This document shows positions 21,438 through 34,436 of a stretch of DNA of 64,000 bases, one piece after another; the first letter of the stretch is position 1; each line of letters starts with the position of its first letter. Under the pieces are notes generated by a model. It worked only from the letters and a program-made list of their open reading frames with translations, made no database searches and was not told the origin of the DNA. The position numbers and the translations under genes are program-made. The stretch spans positions 6,964,001 through 7,028,000 of the forward strand of contig CM072343.1 in the NCBI GenBank assembly GCA_036874045.1, written 5' to 3'. Source of the DNA: Cymodocea nodosa. Lineage: Eukaryota; Streptophyta; Magnoliopsida; Alismatales; Cymodoceaceae.

Positions 21438-24400
21438 TTTGTGTTGCAGGAGGAAACAACATCAAAATGAATCTTGGACAGTGGAGCGTCAAGTCACATG
21501 ACCGGACAAAAAAGTCTATTACAAAATTTTACAAATACCATGAAAGGAAGTGTAACATTTGGAAACAAAAGCAAAGATAAAATCATAGGTATGGGCAATG
21601 TTCAAATAACTCCTACTTGTGTTATTTTGAATGTACTATATGTAGAAAACCTAGGATTTAATTTGCTAAGTGTCATAAAACTAACTGAAAATGGATATTA
21701 TGTAGTGTTTGAAGATAATGTATGCAAAATAATTGATGAAAATACAGATGAAATTAAGTTTATTGCTAAAAGAAAAGGTTCTGTATGTATTTTATCTTTA
21801 CCTTCTAGTGTAGTTGATTTAAATTCATGTTTGCTAGCTGAAACTAATGATGCATATCTATGGCATAGAAGGATTGGGCATATAAATATGAGACTATTAC
21901 ATAAACTATCTAGAAAACATTTAGTGAGAGGTTTACCAAAGATTAAATACTCAAAGAACTTTACGTGTGATGCATGTGAGTTAGGTAAACTTCACAAAAA
22001 CTCTTTTAAATCCAAAACTGATATTTCAAGCAAGAGAGTCTTAGAACTTATACATATGGATCTATTTGGACCAACAAGAATCATAAGTCTTGGTGGTAAA
22101 CGGCATGTATTTGTTTTAGTAGATGACTTCTCTAGATACACTTGGGTATATTTTCTAGCATCTAAGACAAAAGTTTTTGAAAAATTTAAAATGTTTTGCA
22201 ATTTTGTTCAAAATGAGCAAAGTGTCTCTATTCAAAAACTTAGGAGTGATCATGGAACTAAATTTGATAATGATCAAATGGATAACTATTGTAATGAGCA
22301 TGGCATTGATCACAGATTTTCTTTTCCAAGAGCACCGTGTCAAAATGGTGTTGTTGAGAGAAAGAATAGATCACTTCAAGAAATGGTGGCTAGAACTATG
22401 TTGAATGAACATAAGTTACCTCAAAATCTTTGGGCTGAAGTAGTAAATACAACTTGTTATGTTATTAACAGAAGTCATTTAAGACCTCATGTTAATAAAA
22501 CTCCTTTTGAAATTATGTTTAATAGGGTTCCAAAAATTTCCTATATGAAACCATTTGGCTGCAAGTGTTTTATTCTTAATACTAAGGATAAAAGGGATAA
22601 ATTTCAAGCCAAATCGGATGAAGGAATTTTTGTAGGTTACTCAACTAGAAGTAAAGCCTACAGAGTATATAACAAGACTTCTTGGACTATTGAAGAAACC
22701 ATCCATGTAAGCTTCAATGAAAATTCTCTTAGAGAATCTCAATCTAAAGCTGATAATGATGATATGATCAATTTTCCAAATGAGTTAGAGATCAATAGAG
22801 AGATTAATGATTTATTTGAGAAAATCAAAAATATGAACTTAAATGGTCAAACTAATGATGAAAGTGATGGACTTTCAGATGTTGACGAGAATATTGAGGA
22901 AAATCAGAGAAATTGGCGTTATTCTTCATCACATCCCATCACTCAAGTCATTGGTAATATTAATGAGGGAGTTAAAACCAGAGCTTTAGTAAATTTAAAT
23001 AGTATGTGTATGTTTGTTTCTATGGTGGAACTAAGGAATATACAAGAAGCATTATCTGATGAAAATTGGATAGTGGCAATGCAAGAAGAACTAAATCAAT
23101 TCATCAGAAATGATGTATGGGAATTAGTTTCTCCACCAGAAAATCAGTCCATAATAGGGACAAAGTGGATCTTTAGAAACAAAACTAACGAAACTGGTCA
23201 AATTATTAGGAATAAAGCTAGATTAGTTGCACAAGGGTATACACAGGAAGAAGGATTAGATTATGATGAAACATTTGCTCTTGTGGCTAGGTTAGAAAGT
23301 ATTAGAATATTATTGGCCTATGCTTGTTATATGGATTTTAAATTATATTAAATGGATGTAAGGAGTGCATTTCTAAATGGTTTAATTAATGAAGAAGTCT
23401 ATGTAAAACAACCACCTGGATTTGAAGATATTAAAAATCCTGACCTTGTATATAAATTGAAGAAAGCCTTATATGGTTTGAAGCAAGCACCTAGATCATG
23501 GTATGAAAGATTGTCTACTTTTTTAATAGAAAAAGGCTATACCATGGGAAAAGTGGATCATACTCTATTTATTAAGAGAGATGGTAAAGATCAGATTGTT
23601 GTTCAAATATACGTGGATGATATAATCTTTGGAGCAACCTCTGATAAGTTGATAGAAATATTCTCTGAAGAGATGACTAATCAGTTTGAAATGAGTATGA
23701 TAGGAGAACTTTCATATTTTCTAGGACTTCAAATTAAGCAAATGGATAAAGGTATATTTTTAAATCAGGAAAAATATGCAGTTGAAATGCTTAAGAAATT
23801 TAATTTTAATGATACAAGGATTCGAGGAACTCCTATGAGTACTACTTTAAAGTTAGATATTGATGACATAAGAAAATCTATAGATCAAAGAAAATACAGA
23901 AGTATGATTGGTTCTTTACTTTATTTAACTGCTAGTAGACCTAATGTTATGTTTGCTGTGTGTGTTTGTGCTAGATTTGAATCTAATCCTAAGGAATCAC
24001 ACTTAATTGCAGTTAAAAGAATATTTAGATATATACAAGGAACTAAAAATTTCGGACTGTATTATTCTAGGATAGTTTAATAGATCTTATAGGATATACT
24101 GATGTTGATTATGCAGGATCTAAATCTGATAGAAAGAGTACGAGTAGCACATGTCAATTATTGGGAAATAATTTGGTGTCATGGTTTAGTAAAAAGCAAA
24201 ACTGTGTAGCACTTTCTACTACAGAAGCTGAATATGTTGCTGCTGCACTGTGTTGCACTTAGATTCTGTGGATAAGGCAAACTTTAGAAGATTTTGGATT
24301 ATCTTATGATACAACTGAGATTTATTGTGATAGTAGTTCTGCAATAAATCTTTCCAAAAATCCTGTATTACATTCAAGAGCAAAACATATAGAGGTTAGA

Positions 24401-24559
24401 CATCATTTTCTAAGAGATAACATAATTAAAGGAAAAATTAAATTAGAATTTGTGTCTAGTAAAAATCAATTAGCTGATATATTTACAAAACCTCTAGACG
24501 AAAATACATTCTGCAACATTAGATAAAATTTAGGTATTTGTAGGCTATGTGATGTGTAA
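21438..24559 (+). pseudogene. Element C pol: protease, integrase, RT, RNase H (broken)
   Basis: Copia Pol. The conserved Trp before the protease is a TGA here (about 21468-21470). Protease LDSGASSHMTG follows, then GAG-pre-integrase (LWHRRIGH, CDACELGK), integrase (HMDLFGP, SDHGTKF, GVVERKNR), RT ([26 protein letters not shown]) and RNase H (TDVDYAGSK, TTEAEYVAAALC, YCDSSSAINLS). Breaks: TAA at 23349-23351, a one-base deletion near 24070 shifting RNase H, a TAG near 24260 and a TAA near 24525. There is one extra codon relative to E (EMVART for EMART). Homologous end TAA at 24557-24559. Confidence 0.92.
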
Positions 24560-26146
24560 AATGCTTAAACTCCACATAAAAAGATAAATATTATTAATGA
24601 TGTTGTTCACCTCATAGATATTATATACTTATTATAAATATCTAAAGTAATATCTAAACTGCTACTTAAGATACTATGTATTTATTGTAAAATCATAGTA
24701 GTATCTTATTGATTTTAAGTAGTTTATCAATTTTAATAGTTTTTACGATTTTAAGTGGAAGTGTAAATGAAAAATATTAAATACTTCTGACATTCTGAAA
24801 TTTTGATTAAATGTTTTCTTTAAATCAAAGAAAATGCATACGATCATGCATAAATTTGACTTAATTGATTAAACTTGTAGAATAAGTTATATGTAACTCA
24901 TCTTAAACTGTTAATCAAAAGTATAAGCTTATTGAAACTGATTCATATTCTCAGTACAATCATAGAAGTAAAAATTGTATAAGAGTTGTGTTTTATTGCA
25001 TCTGTATTAATGGAATACATATATACTGTGCTTAAAATGAAAAGTGCTTACAAAGTGAAAATCTTTGAGAGTTTATTGATCAGTTTGATCACGAGCCTTT
25101 TGTACTTAAGCAGATAGGTATGTAAGGATTGTTGTCCTGAAAAAGGATTCTTTAAATCTGGCAACCTAAGGTCCTGATCAGATCTGGGATTGTTGACTGA
25201 AAGCTCATTACAAGGGTACATTAGAAAGCTCTTGTATGATTCAAGCTTTTCAAACTAACTTTTAAAGAAAATTATCAATATTTACTATTTTGAAAAGAAA
25301 AAGTTGTTTCATTAATTACAAATATCTTTGAATCGCATATAGTTTATACCAATATGACTACTGATTTATTGAATCAACATTAGTACTTTTGAAAACGTTT
25401 ATTTGAGATACATTCTTTTATTCTCCTTGAATTAATTGAATTGAGTTCAAAGTTGTGTTTTGATTCATATACAGTAGGAATTGATTCTGGAAATCATTGT
25501 TGATGATGTTAGGATAACGGAAGTCTTTGAAAAGAAAATGTAAAAGTATAGTTATACTTAACATCTATTGTCACTACAAGTATATTTTGTATTTTGATTG
25601 AATATATTTGAAGTATATTTGTAGGGGGGGCATTAACAATGTCAAAAACAGATTAATATAATTTAAAATACAAATCTTAGTTAATCTGAATTAATGTCCT
25701 CTTAAAATCATGATGAAATAATTTAAAAAGACAAACAAACTATTCTAGATTCAAAAGACAAAATGTTCAAATAGTTTACAATGTTCTCAAGATAATGTTA
25801 AGTTTAGCATGTGTGTTGTTTTCGGAAGGTTTTAGTTGGAAGCATCCGAAACTTGTTTAAGTGTACTAACTAGACGTTATATTAGATAAGGTAACGTGTA
25901 AAACTGCCTCTAGACAGCGTTTTACTCGTTAGGTTAGTTAACTCCACGAGTTATACTTGAATATTTCGGGTACTTTGATTGAATAAGCTTTATTCAATAT
26001 TTATTTAATTTCTAAACCCGACTTATCTTCACGTTGAGTTATACGCCTAAAAACCCTATTTAAACACTTATAACACGGGGACTTAGGTTATTTGTAAACT
26101 TTGTCAAGAAAATCTTTCCCGCTTGTTGCTGTTACAACCTGCGACG
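24560..26146 (+). other. Element C noncoding region between pol and ORF3
   Basis: About 1.6 kb without a credible ORF, nearly identical to 49220-50808 of element E. It contains a block at about 25070-25260 conserved in E, F and fragment H, a G-rich tract GTAGGGGGGG at 25621 (GTAGGGGGAG in E), and the ORF3 promoter-like elements at 25939-26064. Confidence 0.8.
25939..26064 (+). promoter_or_regulatory. Putative ORF3 promoter of element C
   Basis: Dyad TAACTC-CAC-GAGTTA at 25939-25953 and TATTTAAA at 26057-26064, 194 and about 83 bases before the ORF3 ATG at 26147. Spacing is the same in element E and nearly so in F. An upstream half-site TTTACTCGTTAGGTTAG precedes the dyad. Promoter activity is inference. 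Confidence 0.55.
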
Positions 26147-28417
26147 ATGGTCTCCAAGTTCTACAAAGGTCGTGGCAGAGGAAAAGGCAAAAGTAGAAGA
26201 GATGCAAAAGGAAAAGAAATAGAGAATGATGAAGTTCCACGTACTTGGTTCAAGAAAATATTTCGAGTGGACAAAAGGTTAGAAGAACTTTATAGAGATT
26301 ACTTCTTTTCTCAGGATATATTAGATGAAGTTAGACAAGAACTTCAACATACTGATGCAAGTATTACATACATGGGTATTCGAAGTAAATATGATAGAGA
26401 ATACAGAATGAAATGTGCTGAGATTGCATTTTTGGAACAGTATGCAAAATATTTGGAAAAATGTGTAGGTTCATCAAATAGAACTCCTCAAACTCCTATA
26501 AACGGTACAAGACTACATGCATTTGAGGAAGAGCATGAATCAGCTATCCCTACTCCTTTATATTCAAAACAATTAGAATCAGATATTGCTGTAGACAAAA
26601 CAAAAGTTGATAGTCTTCGAAAGGCTGTTGCAATAGAAAGTGCCTTAGAAGAATTAAAGCATAAAACTTTTATGGAGCAATTTGAAAAGAAAACAGCAAT
26701 ACTTGAAAAGGAGAAACAGAAATGTTATAGAAGAAGGAAAGTCAGAAAAATTATGTCTAAGGAAACAAAGTCTTTTGAAAAAGGAAAATCAGATGAAAAT
26801 TTATTTCCAAAGGACAATGTATGTCTAGACATTGTACCTTATTGTGCATCAAATAAACTCATCAGTTCCGAACACACTGAAACTGATGAAGATAATGAGA
26901 CTTTATTTTCCCTTGCTAGAAAACTTGAGAAGAAATCCAAGTCAAATATGAGCTCAAGTTTTTCTGTTAGTACAAGTCCTGATGATACAGAAATTGACAA
27001 ATCAGAGCATCAGGCACCTGACATTGAACAAGTTATTGCAGATATAATTGACAATGTTGAGGCATTAACTAGTTCAAAGGTTGAATTGTCTGGAGTAGCA
27101 AATATTGAAAATGTTAAGACTCCAGAAGAGCTAAAAGTTAACCAGCCTTCTACAGAATCTATAGAAGCAGAGTCTGAGAATTCACAACATGAATCAATGG
27201 AAATGTCTATTGAACAAAATGATCAATTACAGACAGATACACCGGCTGTAGAATTTGTGGAAAAATTGTACTTTGAACATTCTGTAGAGACTGAACAGAT
27301 AAATGTTGAGCATATTAACAATGTTCCTATCATTGTTGAAGCTGAAGAATCAAGCTTACCTAAGCAGCTTCAAGATAATATTTTGGAAGAGGAACAACAT
27401 GACATTCATTTTGCAGAAGAGGTTCCTGAAGATGAATTAAACTCTGAATCACGGCTTCAGGTATCACCTTCTTTGTGTACAATATTAAAAATTCAAGGTA
27501 ATGCAATTCATTTTAGATCTGAAGAAGCATTGCAGAAATACAATAATCTGATTACATGTTAGATTCTGCATGCTCGTCCCATAAAATTCAGAAATTTGAT
27601 GGACTTAAGAGATCTGTTTGAGTTTCGAGGCCTCATTAAATTCTTGCCAGTAGGAACGAAATGGAAGCAATACACAGAGCTTATTGTAGCTTTTTATAGC
27701 ATTCTGGCCAAGAATGGAAATTTTCTGAAAACTCAAATAAATGAACAGGAGTTTATGTTGTCTCTTGAGTTAATTTTTGAAGTTTTAGGATTAAAGAATG
27801 AAGGTGTTGTTGTTACTAACAGATTTGACGTAATAAGACAACTAGAATGGAACATTCAGTCTTTATCAAAAATTCCAGATGTATATTCTGAAATGAGATT
27901 AATGGAAAATCTGAATGCAGAGGCAATGTTTATTGCAAATATATTGCATGCAAATTTATTTCAAAGAGTTGGACACAATATGGAAGTCAGCAGAAGTTGT
28001 TTATATGCAACTTATAGCTTGCTGAATAGAATTCAAATCAATTGGTTTGATGTTTTCACTTCTCAACTACAGCATATGAGTTGAAAGTTATTTTATGGTG
28101 ATGATGTATGTAGACTCATTGCAAGCCAATTGAATTTATCCGAGTAGCCCTTTGAAACTAAAGGCATGAGAGCATTTAGTGTCAAAGATTTGCAAAAATT
28201 CCAGGCCATGCATAAACCTCAACGACAACAACAACAACAACCTGATACAGACCATATACAACAACAACAACAACAAAGTTATTCAGTTCAAGCAGAACAG
28301 CAAACCCAGCTACCTCCTAACTTAGATGCAGTGCTTAACGACATCAGAAATGATATTAGGCATCTAGGAGATAAAATATGTAATGCTATAAGTGATATAC
28401 TTAGGAGGGGTCGATAA
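26147..28417 (+). pseudogene. Element C third ORF (env-position ORF of Sirevirus), broken by stops
   Basis: A 757-codon frame from the ATG at 26147 to the TAA at 28415-28417, with stops at 27560-27562, 28082-28084 and 28145-28147 but no frameshift. Architecture: basic start (KGRGRGKGKSRRDAKGKE), helical region to about residue 110, Glu/Asp-rich middle, then a conserved domain of about 200 residues (FRGLIKFLP, AFYSIL, LIFEVLGLKNEGV, FIANILHANLFQRVGHNMEV, CLYATYSLLNRI), a Gln-rich segment and a short helical basic tail (LRRGR). The domain resembles the one annotated as putative plant transposon protein in other plant retroelements; that match is from memory of the family pattern. No signal peptide or membrane segment is seen. 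Confidence 0.8.
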
Positions 28418-28918
28418 CTGTTTTTGTTTATTTCTGAATACAAAATGTAATGTTTGTATTACTTGTTTGATTTGATTGAACAATACATTTTTCTATAAAT
28501 GTCTTCAATTATTATTCTTGTTTACAGAAAGAGTTGTTGTAATTATATCTCTTAAATACATATATATATTCTCTGTAATTATCTTTTTGATTAATGACAA
28601 AAAGGGGGAGAAATATTATAAAAAGATGATTATGATCTTAATTGCATATATATATTATAAAAGGAGATGCTATTTAAATGGTTATTGTAATCTGACAGAT
28701 GATAATTAGAAAACTGATACTTATATAATTATTGACATCTGAGAGTTTTAGTTCTGAGAGGTAAAATTTACACAAACAATAGAAATAAGCTTAAGTGAAC
28801 TTAAGTCAACAAACAAGTTTGTTGAATTAAAAGTTAACCCAACGAAGGTGCTTTGTTGAGTTAAACATATTTTATAATTGATTTAATATGGTTTTGTCAT
28901 CATCAAAAAGGGGGAGAT
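28418..28918 (+). other. Element C 3' untranslated region with polypurine tracts
   Basis: AT-rich, no credible gene. It holds two AAAAAGGGGGAGA tracts, at 28599-28611 and at 28905-28917, the second one base before the 3' LTR. Multiple polypurine tracts near the 3' LTR are a known Sirevirus trait. Confidence 0.85.
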
Positions 28919-30532
28919 TGTTGAGTTTTTTTGTTTTGATGATGTGTGCTGAATGAAAATAATCATATTTGCTCAATTACTATTGCTTGTGAAAAGAAAT
29001 TAAAATCATCAATTAATACAGAAAAAGCTTACTGATATAAATACTTGTCTGTATTGGATCTGAAGTTAATAACTAGTCGTTTCGTTGCATTAATTTCTCA
29101 TTTAGCTAAACGTTAAGTTAACGTGTGTTTTTATTGAAAAGTATGATATGCTTTAATATTATATCTTCTGTATCATGAACAGTGCACGTTTAGACAACTC
29201 GTTAAGTTAGAGTTTTGTTTGTATAGAGGTCACGTGAGAACTCGTTAAGTTAGAGTCTTAAAGGTTAAAATAGGTCACATGATAACTCGTTAAGTTAGTG
29301 AGTAAAAGAAGAGACGAACTCGCTAAGTTAGTGTTATACACGTGGTGAAATTATAAGTTACGAATGTTGTATTGTATCACATGAGGTGCACATGTTTAAC
29401 TCGTTAAGTTAACATAACTAAACGCGTTGGGTTGCTATATTGAACACTAAGGCAATGCGTTAGGTTAGCGTTATAAACTTAAGTTGTTATTTTTTGCATG
29501 TGGTAAAATTCTTATTATAAAAACATTTGTGTATTACTGGTTCGTTGAGATATCATAACACAACGGAAATGGTTCGTTGAGTTATCATAACACAACAGAG
29601 ATGGTTCGTTGAGATAGCATAACACCACGGACTTAGTTCGTTGAGTTAGCTACAGTACTTGTCACGTGAAATGGCACATGAGGAACTCGTTAAGTTAGAA
29701 ACATTAAGTTATATATATACTTATGTTACTCGTTTGGTTAACATTAAAGTTATGACTTCTTATTAGACTGATGAAAAACTTTTAGACGAGAAAGTTTATT
29801 TTGCAGGAAATTTTTCAAAGATCCAGGACTAATGATTAAAGAAAATTTGAAATATAAACGTGTGTTAGAACGTGTGTATTTCGATGAAGGAAAAAGGAAA
29901 GACGAGGAGAAGTGGAAAACTGGTAGTGGTTAAACGTGAAGGATATGCATGAAATGAAGATACAGTATAAAAGGCATAGAATTCTCGTTGTTCAATCCAT
30001 CCTTGCACACAAAACGAAAAATCTTTTCAATGATCAAACCATCCCTGCACACCAAAAGAAAAATCTTTTTCAGGGATCAAAAACAGCTTCTCGGGGAAAA
30101 TCTCTCAAGTGGAAGAAAGTTCAGTGAAGCATAAAAAGGTAAGATTTTCGTCACTAAAGATTTGAAGTATCAGAAGAAAGCAAATTCAGTGAAGCATGAA
30201 AAGGTAAGATATTCGTCATTGAAGAATTGCTGAAGAAGAAAAAGAAGAAGAAGAAAGATCTCAAACAGGGAGAAAAGTTTTAAATTCCACAAATTAGTTT
30301 TCTCTGTTTGTAGTTATGAAATTGTTTAGATGATACATGGTATCGAAATATAATTGCATCTACAATTTCTGAGGAGAATTGAATTGTATATTGTAATTGA
30401 AACCTTGAATAAAAATGATTTTATGAAAACAATGTCTCGACTTGTTTTTGAGTTTTAAAGTTTCAATTATATTTCAGAAAATAGTATTGATACACAATTC
30501 ACCCCCCTCTTGTGTAGCCATACGATCCTACA
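28919..30532 (+). repeat. Element C 3' LTR
   Basis: 1614 bp, TGTTGAG...CCTACA, same organisation as the 5' LTR: dyad/CACGTG array, TATAAAAG at 29966-29973, R repeats, AATAAA, end block. It differs from the 5' copy mainly by scattered transitions. Confidence 0.95.
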
Positions 30533-30773
30533 GATAGTTATTCTTCTAATTGTCCAATAGTGTTGCTGCTGCTTTAAACTTACTCTTCGGACTTGTAACT
30601 GTCCGATTTTCCTGTAACTTTAAGGCAGTATTATCTGGAAACTTCTTCATCTGTTCATCTGCATGAAATTTGTTCTATCTGCCTTCTGATCTAATGCTGC
30701 ACTAACTTAACTATGAAATACAATATGTTTCCTCACATAGATTTTGCATTATCAAAATACTAGGGTCCTAACA
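30533..30773 (-). repeat. Element F 5' LTR, 5' part (starts with the second GATAG)
   Basis: The first 241 bases of the S3 LTR on the reverse strand, beginning TGTTAGGACCCTAG at 30773 and continuing the half-site motifs of 15638-17367. The GATAG at 30533-30537 duplicates 17363-17367, showing that C split one LTR. Bases 30774-30778 (AAATG) are the expected outer duplication of F; its partner is lost. Confidence 0.85.
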
Positions 30774-31056
30774 AAATGATGGTTAATTGCATAATATTTA
30801 GCTTATCATATGAGAATTAAGCCATTATGTTATAATTGCACTGTTATATGCTTTAATGAAAGAATCTGCATAATTTTAGTGAATTAATGTTAATTTAGTA
30901 CATTTCTGAACTGTCGGTAAATTGCAGGTTGTGAAATTCTTAAGTATTCGAATTTTCTGTTATTTCAGAGAGTTATGTGTAATGTACTGGACAGTTATGT
31001 TTTAAAGAATATTTTATTATTTCCTGAAGTACACGTGTCGAAACCATAATGCATGA
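30774..31056 (+). mobile_element. Sirevirus 3'-noncoding relic between elements F and D
   Basis: Matches, in the same orientation, about 38620-38870 of element D (after its TAGGGGGAGC tract) and, inverted, about 56450-56730. It includes GAAAGAATCTGCATAATTTT and a TTGCAGG acceptor-like site. It is the host sequence into which F and D were inserted, itself a piece of a related element. Confidence 0.7.
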
Positions 31057-32247
31057 TGTTAGGTATTTAATTTTGATGATATATGCTTTATTAACGTATT
31101 TAAATAAGTCTACATAATATTCTCTATGTATAATAGTTAACAGATTATCGGAAAGTTTCATTTTTATGTCGAGTAAATTAAAGATTTTCGAAGAGTTAGA
31201 TTTGCAATAGTTAAACTTTCGGATAGTTAACGTTTCATTTTTGTCGAATATTTTATGTTAAAAACTCGTATAGTTAAGGTTATCTGCACGTGTGTTTTTA
31301 ATGTTTTAAGTTGTCACGTGTTTTCCATGTGCATTCGGTAATGAAAAATCAAATAGTTAGATAACTGTTTGAGTTTTTATACGCATGGATAGATAACTAT
31401 TCGAGTTTTATAAAAAGACTAATGGACAGATAAGTTTCTTTGTTTAGTCACGTGTTTTGTAGGTGCAAAAACTCAAAAAGTTAAAGGATAAGTGTTCGAG
31501 TTTTTACAGGACTTAAAGGATAACTATTCGACTAAATCGAAGACTTAGAAGATATTCTACAACACTCCAGGAAGATAAAACTTCGGTGAATCTACGAAGT
31601 GGAGATCATGGAAATTCAAATTGTTAGTGGAGAAAGTGGAAATTAAAAAAGAAAGTAATTTGGAATAAAGAGAAAATTAGTACATTGATTATGGATTATG
31701 GATTGTGGATTAAGTGGATGAACATCCAAATGTGAAAGACAACAGAGTTCGACTACTAATAGAGAGTACGAGCTACATTACAACGGAGGATTCCAATCTT
31801 AAAAACCAAGTCTGAATATTCAATCTAGATCCCTAACTGAAAAGTTAAATTTGAATATTCATATTCTGAAAAATTTTCCAACATCAGAAGAAGTTCGAAA
31901 TTCCAAGCAATTTCAGAAAACGAGCTGCAAACATAAGAAGTCTGGAAATTCGACAACTGGAGAAGAAGAGATATAGAAGCTGAGCAAAGACAAAGAAAGA
32001 TCAGGTTTTATACAATTCGAAATTAGTTTTCAATAAGAGCTTTATTGTTATATTCGAATTGTATATCGAACATTTCTGTATCAAAACCGTTAAGAAGGGA
32101 ATTGAGTTGAAAAGATATTGTAAATTCTGTCTTGAAATAAAAGAATAGAATTTCATTTACGAGTGTTTTGTGCTCTTGTTTTATCTGCTAGTATTTAATT
32201 ACTAAAGACACAATTCACCCCCCCTCTTGTGATAGAGACGATCCTAC
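31057..32247 (+). repeat. Element D 5' LTR
   Basis: 1191 bp, TGTTAGGTATTT...GATCCTACA. It contains ACTATTCGAGTTTT / AGTTAGATAACT blocks, several CACGTG sites, AATAAA at 32136-32141 and the end block TTCACCCCCCCTCTTGTG. I do not see a convincing TATA box. Confidence 0.93.
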
Positions 32248-32249
32248 AA

Positions 32250-32261
32250 TTGATATCAAAG
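32250..32261 (+). other. Element D primer-binding site (two mismatches)
   Basis: Reads TGATATCAAAGC where C, E, B and F have TGGTATCAGAGC; both differences are G to A. It lies two bases after the LTR, the canonical position. Confidence 0.85.
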
Positions 32262-32412
32262 CTTCTGTTTTTCACTTCTTCTTTTTTGATTTACTACGCT
32301 CTGCTACAACTAGTATCAGTGCACTTAAACTATTTAAAGCATCCGAAAAGCCTTCATTTCTCTATTTAGGAATCGGTTTTTCCTATCATTTACTTCGAAT
32401 CATTTGTTTAAA

Positions 32413-34425
32413 ATGGACAATTCTGAAATCTTAGTTATGATTGAAGGACAGACCACTAATCGACCTCCTATGTTCGAAGGTAGCAATTATGGCTACTGGA
32501 AATATAGGATGAAAGTATTCTTTCAGTCAATTGATTTCAAACTATGGCATATAATTAGCAATCCTATAGTGTTCCTTACGACTCCATATGATACTTGGAC
32601 TTTTGATGAAAAGGAGCGAATGACACTGAATGCTAAAGGTTTAAACATCTTGTTTTGTGCTTTATCTCATGATCAATTTAATAAAGTTTCTGCATATCAA
32701 ACTGCATATGAGATATGGCATGCATTAGAAGTTGCCAACGAAGGTACTAATTAGGTCAAGGAATCTAAGTTCAATATGTTAGTACATAAATATGAGCTTT
32801 TTAAAATGCACGAAAATGAATGCATCTTTGACATGTTTTCCCATTTTCTTGAGATTATAAATTCATTAAAATCTTTAGGCAAGAAATTCGAGGAAAAAGA
32901 CTTGGTAAGAAAGATCCTTAGATCTTTAACTAAAATTTGAGCTTAGAAGACAACATCTATTGAAGAGTCCAAAGACTTAAATACACATACTCTTAATGAT
33001 CTCATAGGAAATTTGACAGCCTATGAAGTACAACATTTAGATCCAAAAGGGAAAAATCCTAGAAGGGATTTGGCTTTTGAGGCTGATAAAGTCTCAGAAG
33101 TCACGAGTGATTTTGACGATGATTTACTGTTGTTGACCAGAAAATTTAGAAATCTGTTGAAGAAACGTAGGAACTTTAGGTCAGCAAAGACATCTGGAGA
33201 TATGGAGAAGAAGTCATTTACGAAAGACAAAAGTATATACTACAAGTGCAATAGGCTGGGTCACTTTCAAACTGATTATCCTCTCAACAAAGATAAGAAG
33301 AATGCAAGGAGGAATTTCAAGAATAAGAAATTCAAAAAGAGAATGGCGCTTAAAGTGACATGGGATGACTCTTCAGCTTCACAAAGTGAAGAAACAAAGG
33401 ATTCAACATCAGACAACGAATCCTCATCAACAACAAATTTAGAAGAAAATTTGGCAAATGTATGCTTTATGGCAAAATCCAGTGAGGTATCCTCTGATCA
33501 AAATGTTAATTTTGATAGTTTTGATGGATTACTTGTTGAATACAATAGACTGGCTAGAAAATATAAGAAAGTCAAAATAGAAAGAAAGGACACTAGGAAA
33601 ATGCTAGATGAATCTGAAAATAAGATTGATTTTCTGAACTCTACGTTGAATAAATTTAAAGAAGAAAATCAAAGGCATGCATTGGAAATTTTAAAGTTCA
33701 TTGCTATAGAAAGAAAATTGCATGCTGATTATGAAAATTTAATTGCTGATAAGAAGAAAATGATCTGTGAAATTGAAAAACTAAAACTAACTATTACTCA
33801 TTTAAATTCAGAAATTGATGTGTTAAAGATTAAAGTCTGCGATCAAAAGGCTATATTAAGTAAATGGAATAATAGTCAAACTATAACAAATGAACTTAGT
33901 AGTAAAATATTAAATGTAGAAAAACATGGTATTGGTTTACACGATGCATCTTCTGAAAATTATATATTGCATAAAAGTACTACTAAAAATAATGTCTTTA
34001 TTTCCAGTACTAAGAATAGTAAGAGAAAAACTATTCCGTGTGTGATTAAAAAGGGAGAAAAATATGTGCAAGTTGATAAAATGCAGCATATAAATGATAG
34101 CACACGATGCAAGAATTTCAAAAGAAATCTTCAGAAGAATCAAGCTAAGACATTTGAGAATTTTAATATTCTTGATCAATTTTCTTCATATTTAAAGAAT
34201 ATCAAATATTGGAAATCAAGTAATGTTAGAAATGAAAATTTCAACTCTGGTTTACATAGAGATAAATGTTCTGATAATTATAACACTAAGAGAAAGAAAG
34301 GCAAGAATAATTATCAAAAAATAGATAAGTTGAAGTCTAAAAATATGGATTATTTTGATATGACTCTCTCTAAAATTCTTGGACCCACTCAAAAATGGGT
34401 TCCAAGAGATAAAATCTCTTTTTGA
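32413..34425 (+). pseudogene. Element D gag (broken by stops, one frame)
   Basis: Gag from the ATG at 32413 (MDNSEILV...) to the TGA at 34423-34425, all in one frame. Stops at 32752-32754 (TAG, also present in element B), 32938-32940 and 32944-32946. The zinc knuckle is damaged: YYKCNRLGHFQTDYP has lost its first and last Cys, whereas B keeps CYKCNKSGHFQTDCP. A coiled coil and a Lys-rich end (WVPRDKISF) follow. After the stop comes TGTTTTGTAG, then the pol frame. Confidence 0.9.
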
Positions 34426-34436
34426 CTGTTTTGTAG

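Larger units (their letters stand above)
17368..30532 (+). mobile_element. Element C: complete Ty1/copia Sirevirus (family S1), decayed
   Basis: 13165 bp with both LTRs (17368-18979 and 28919-30532), flanking GATAG duplications, PBS, gag, pol, a third ORF and polypurine tracts. It is inserted in the 5' LTR of element F. The LTRs agree closely by eye, with a few substitutions per hundred bases. Gag, pol and ORF3 all carry stops and two one-base deletions are seen, so it cannot act alone. It is closely related to element E over its whole length. Confidence 0.96.
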
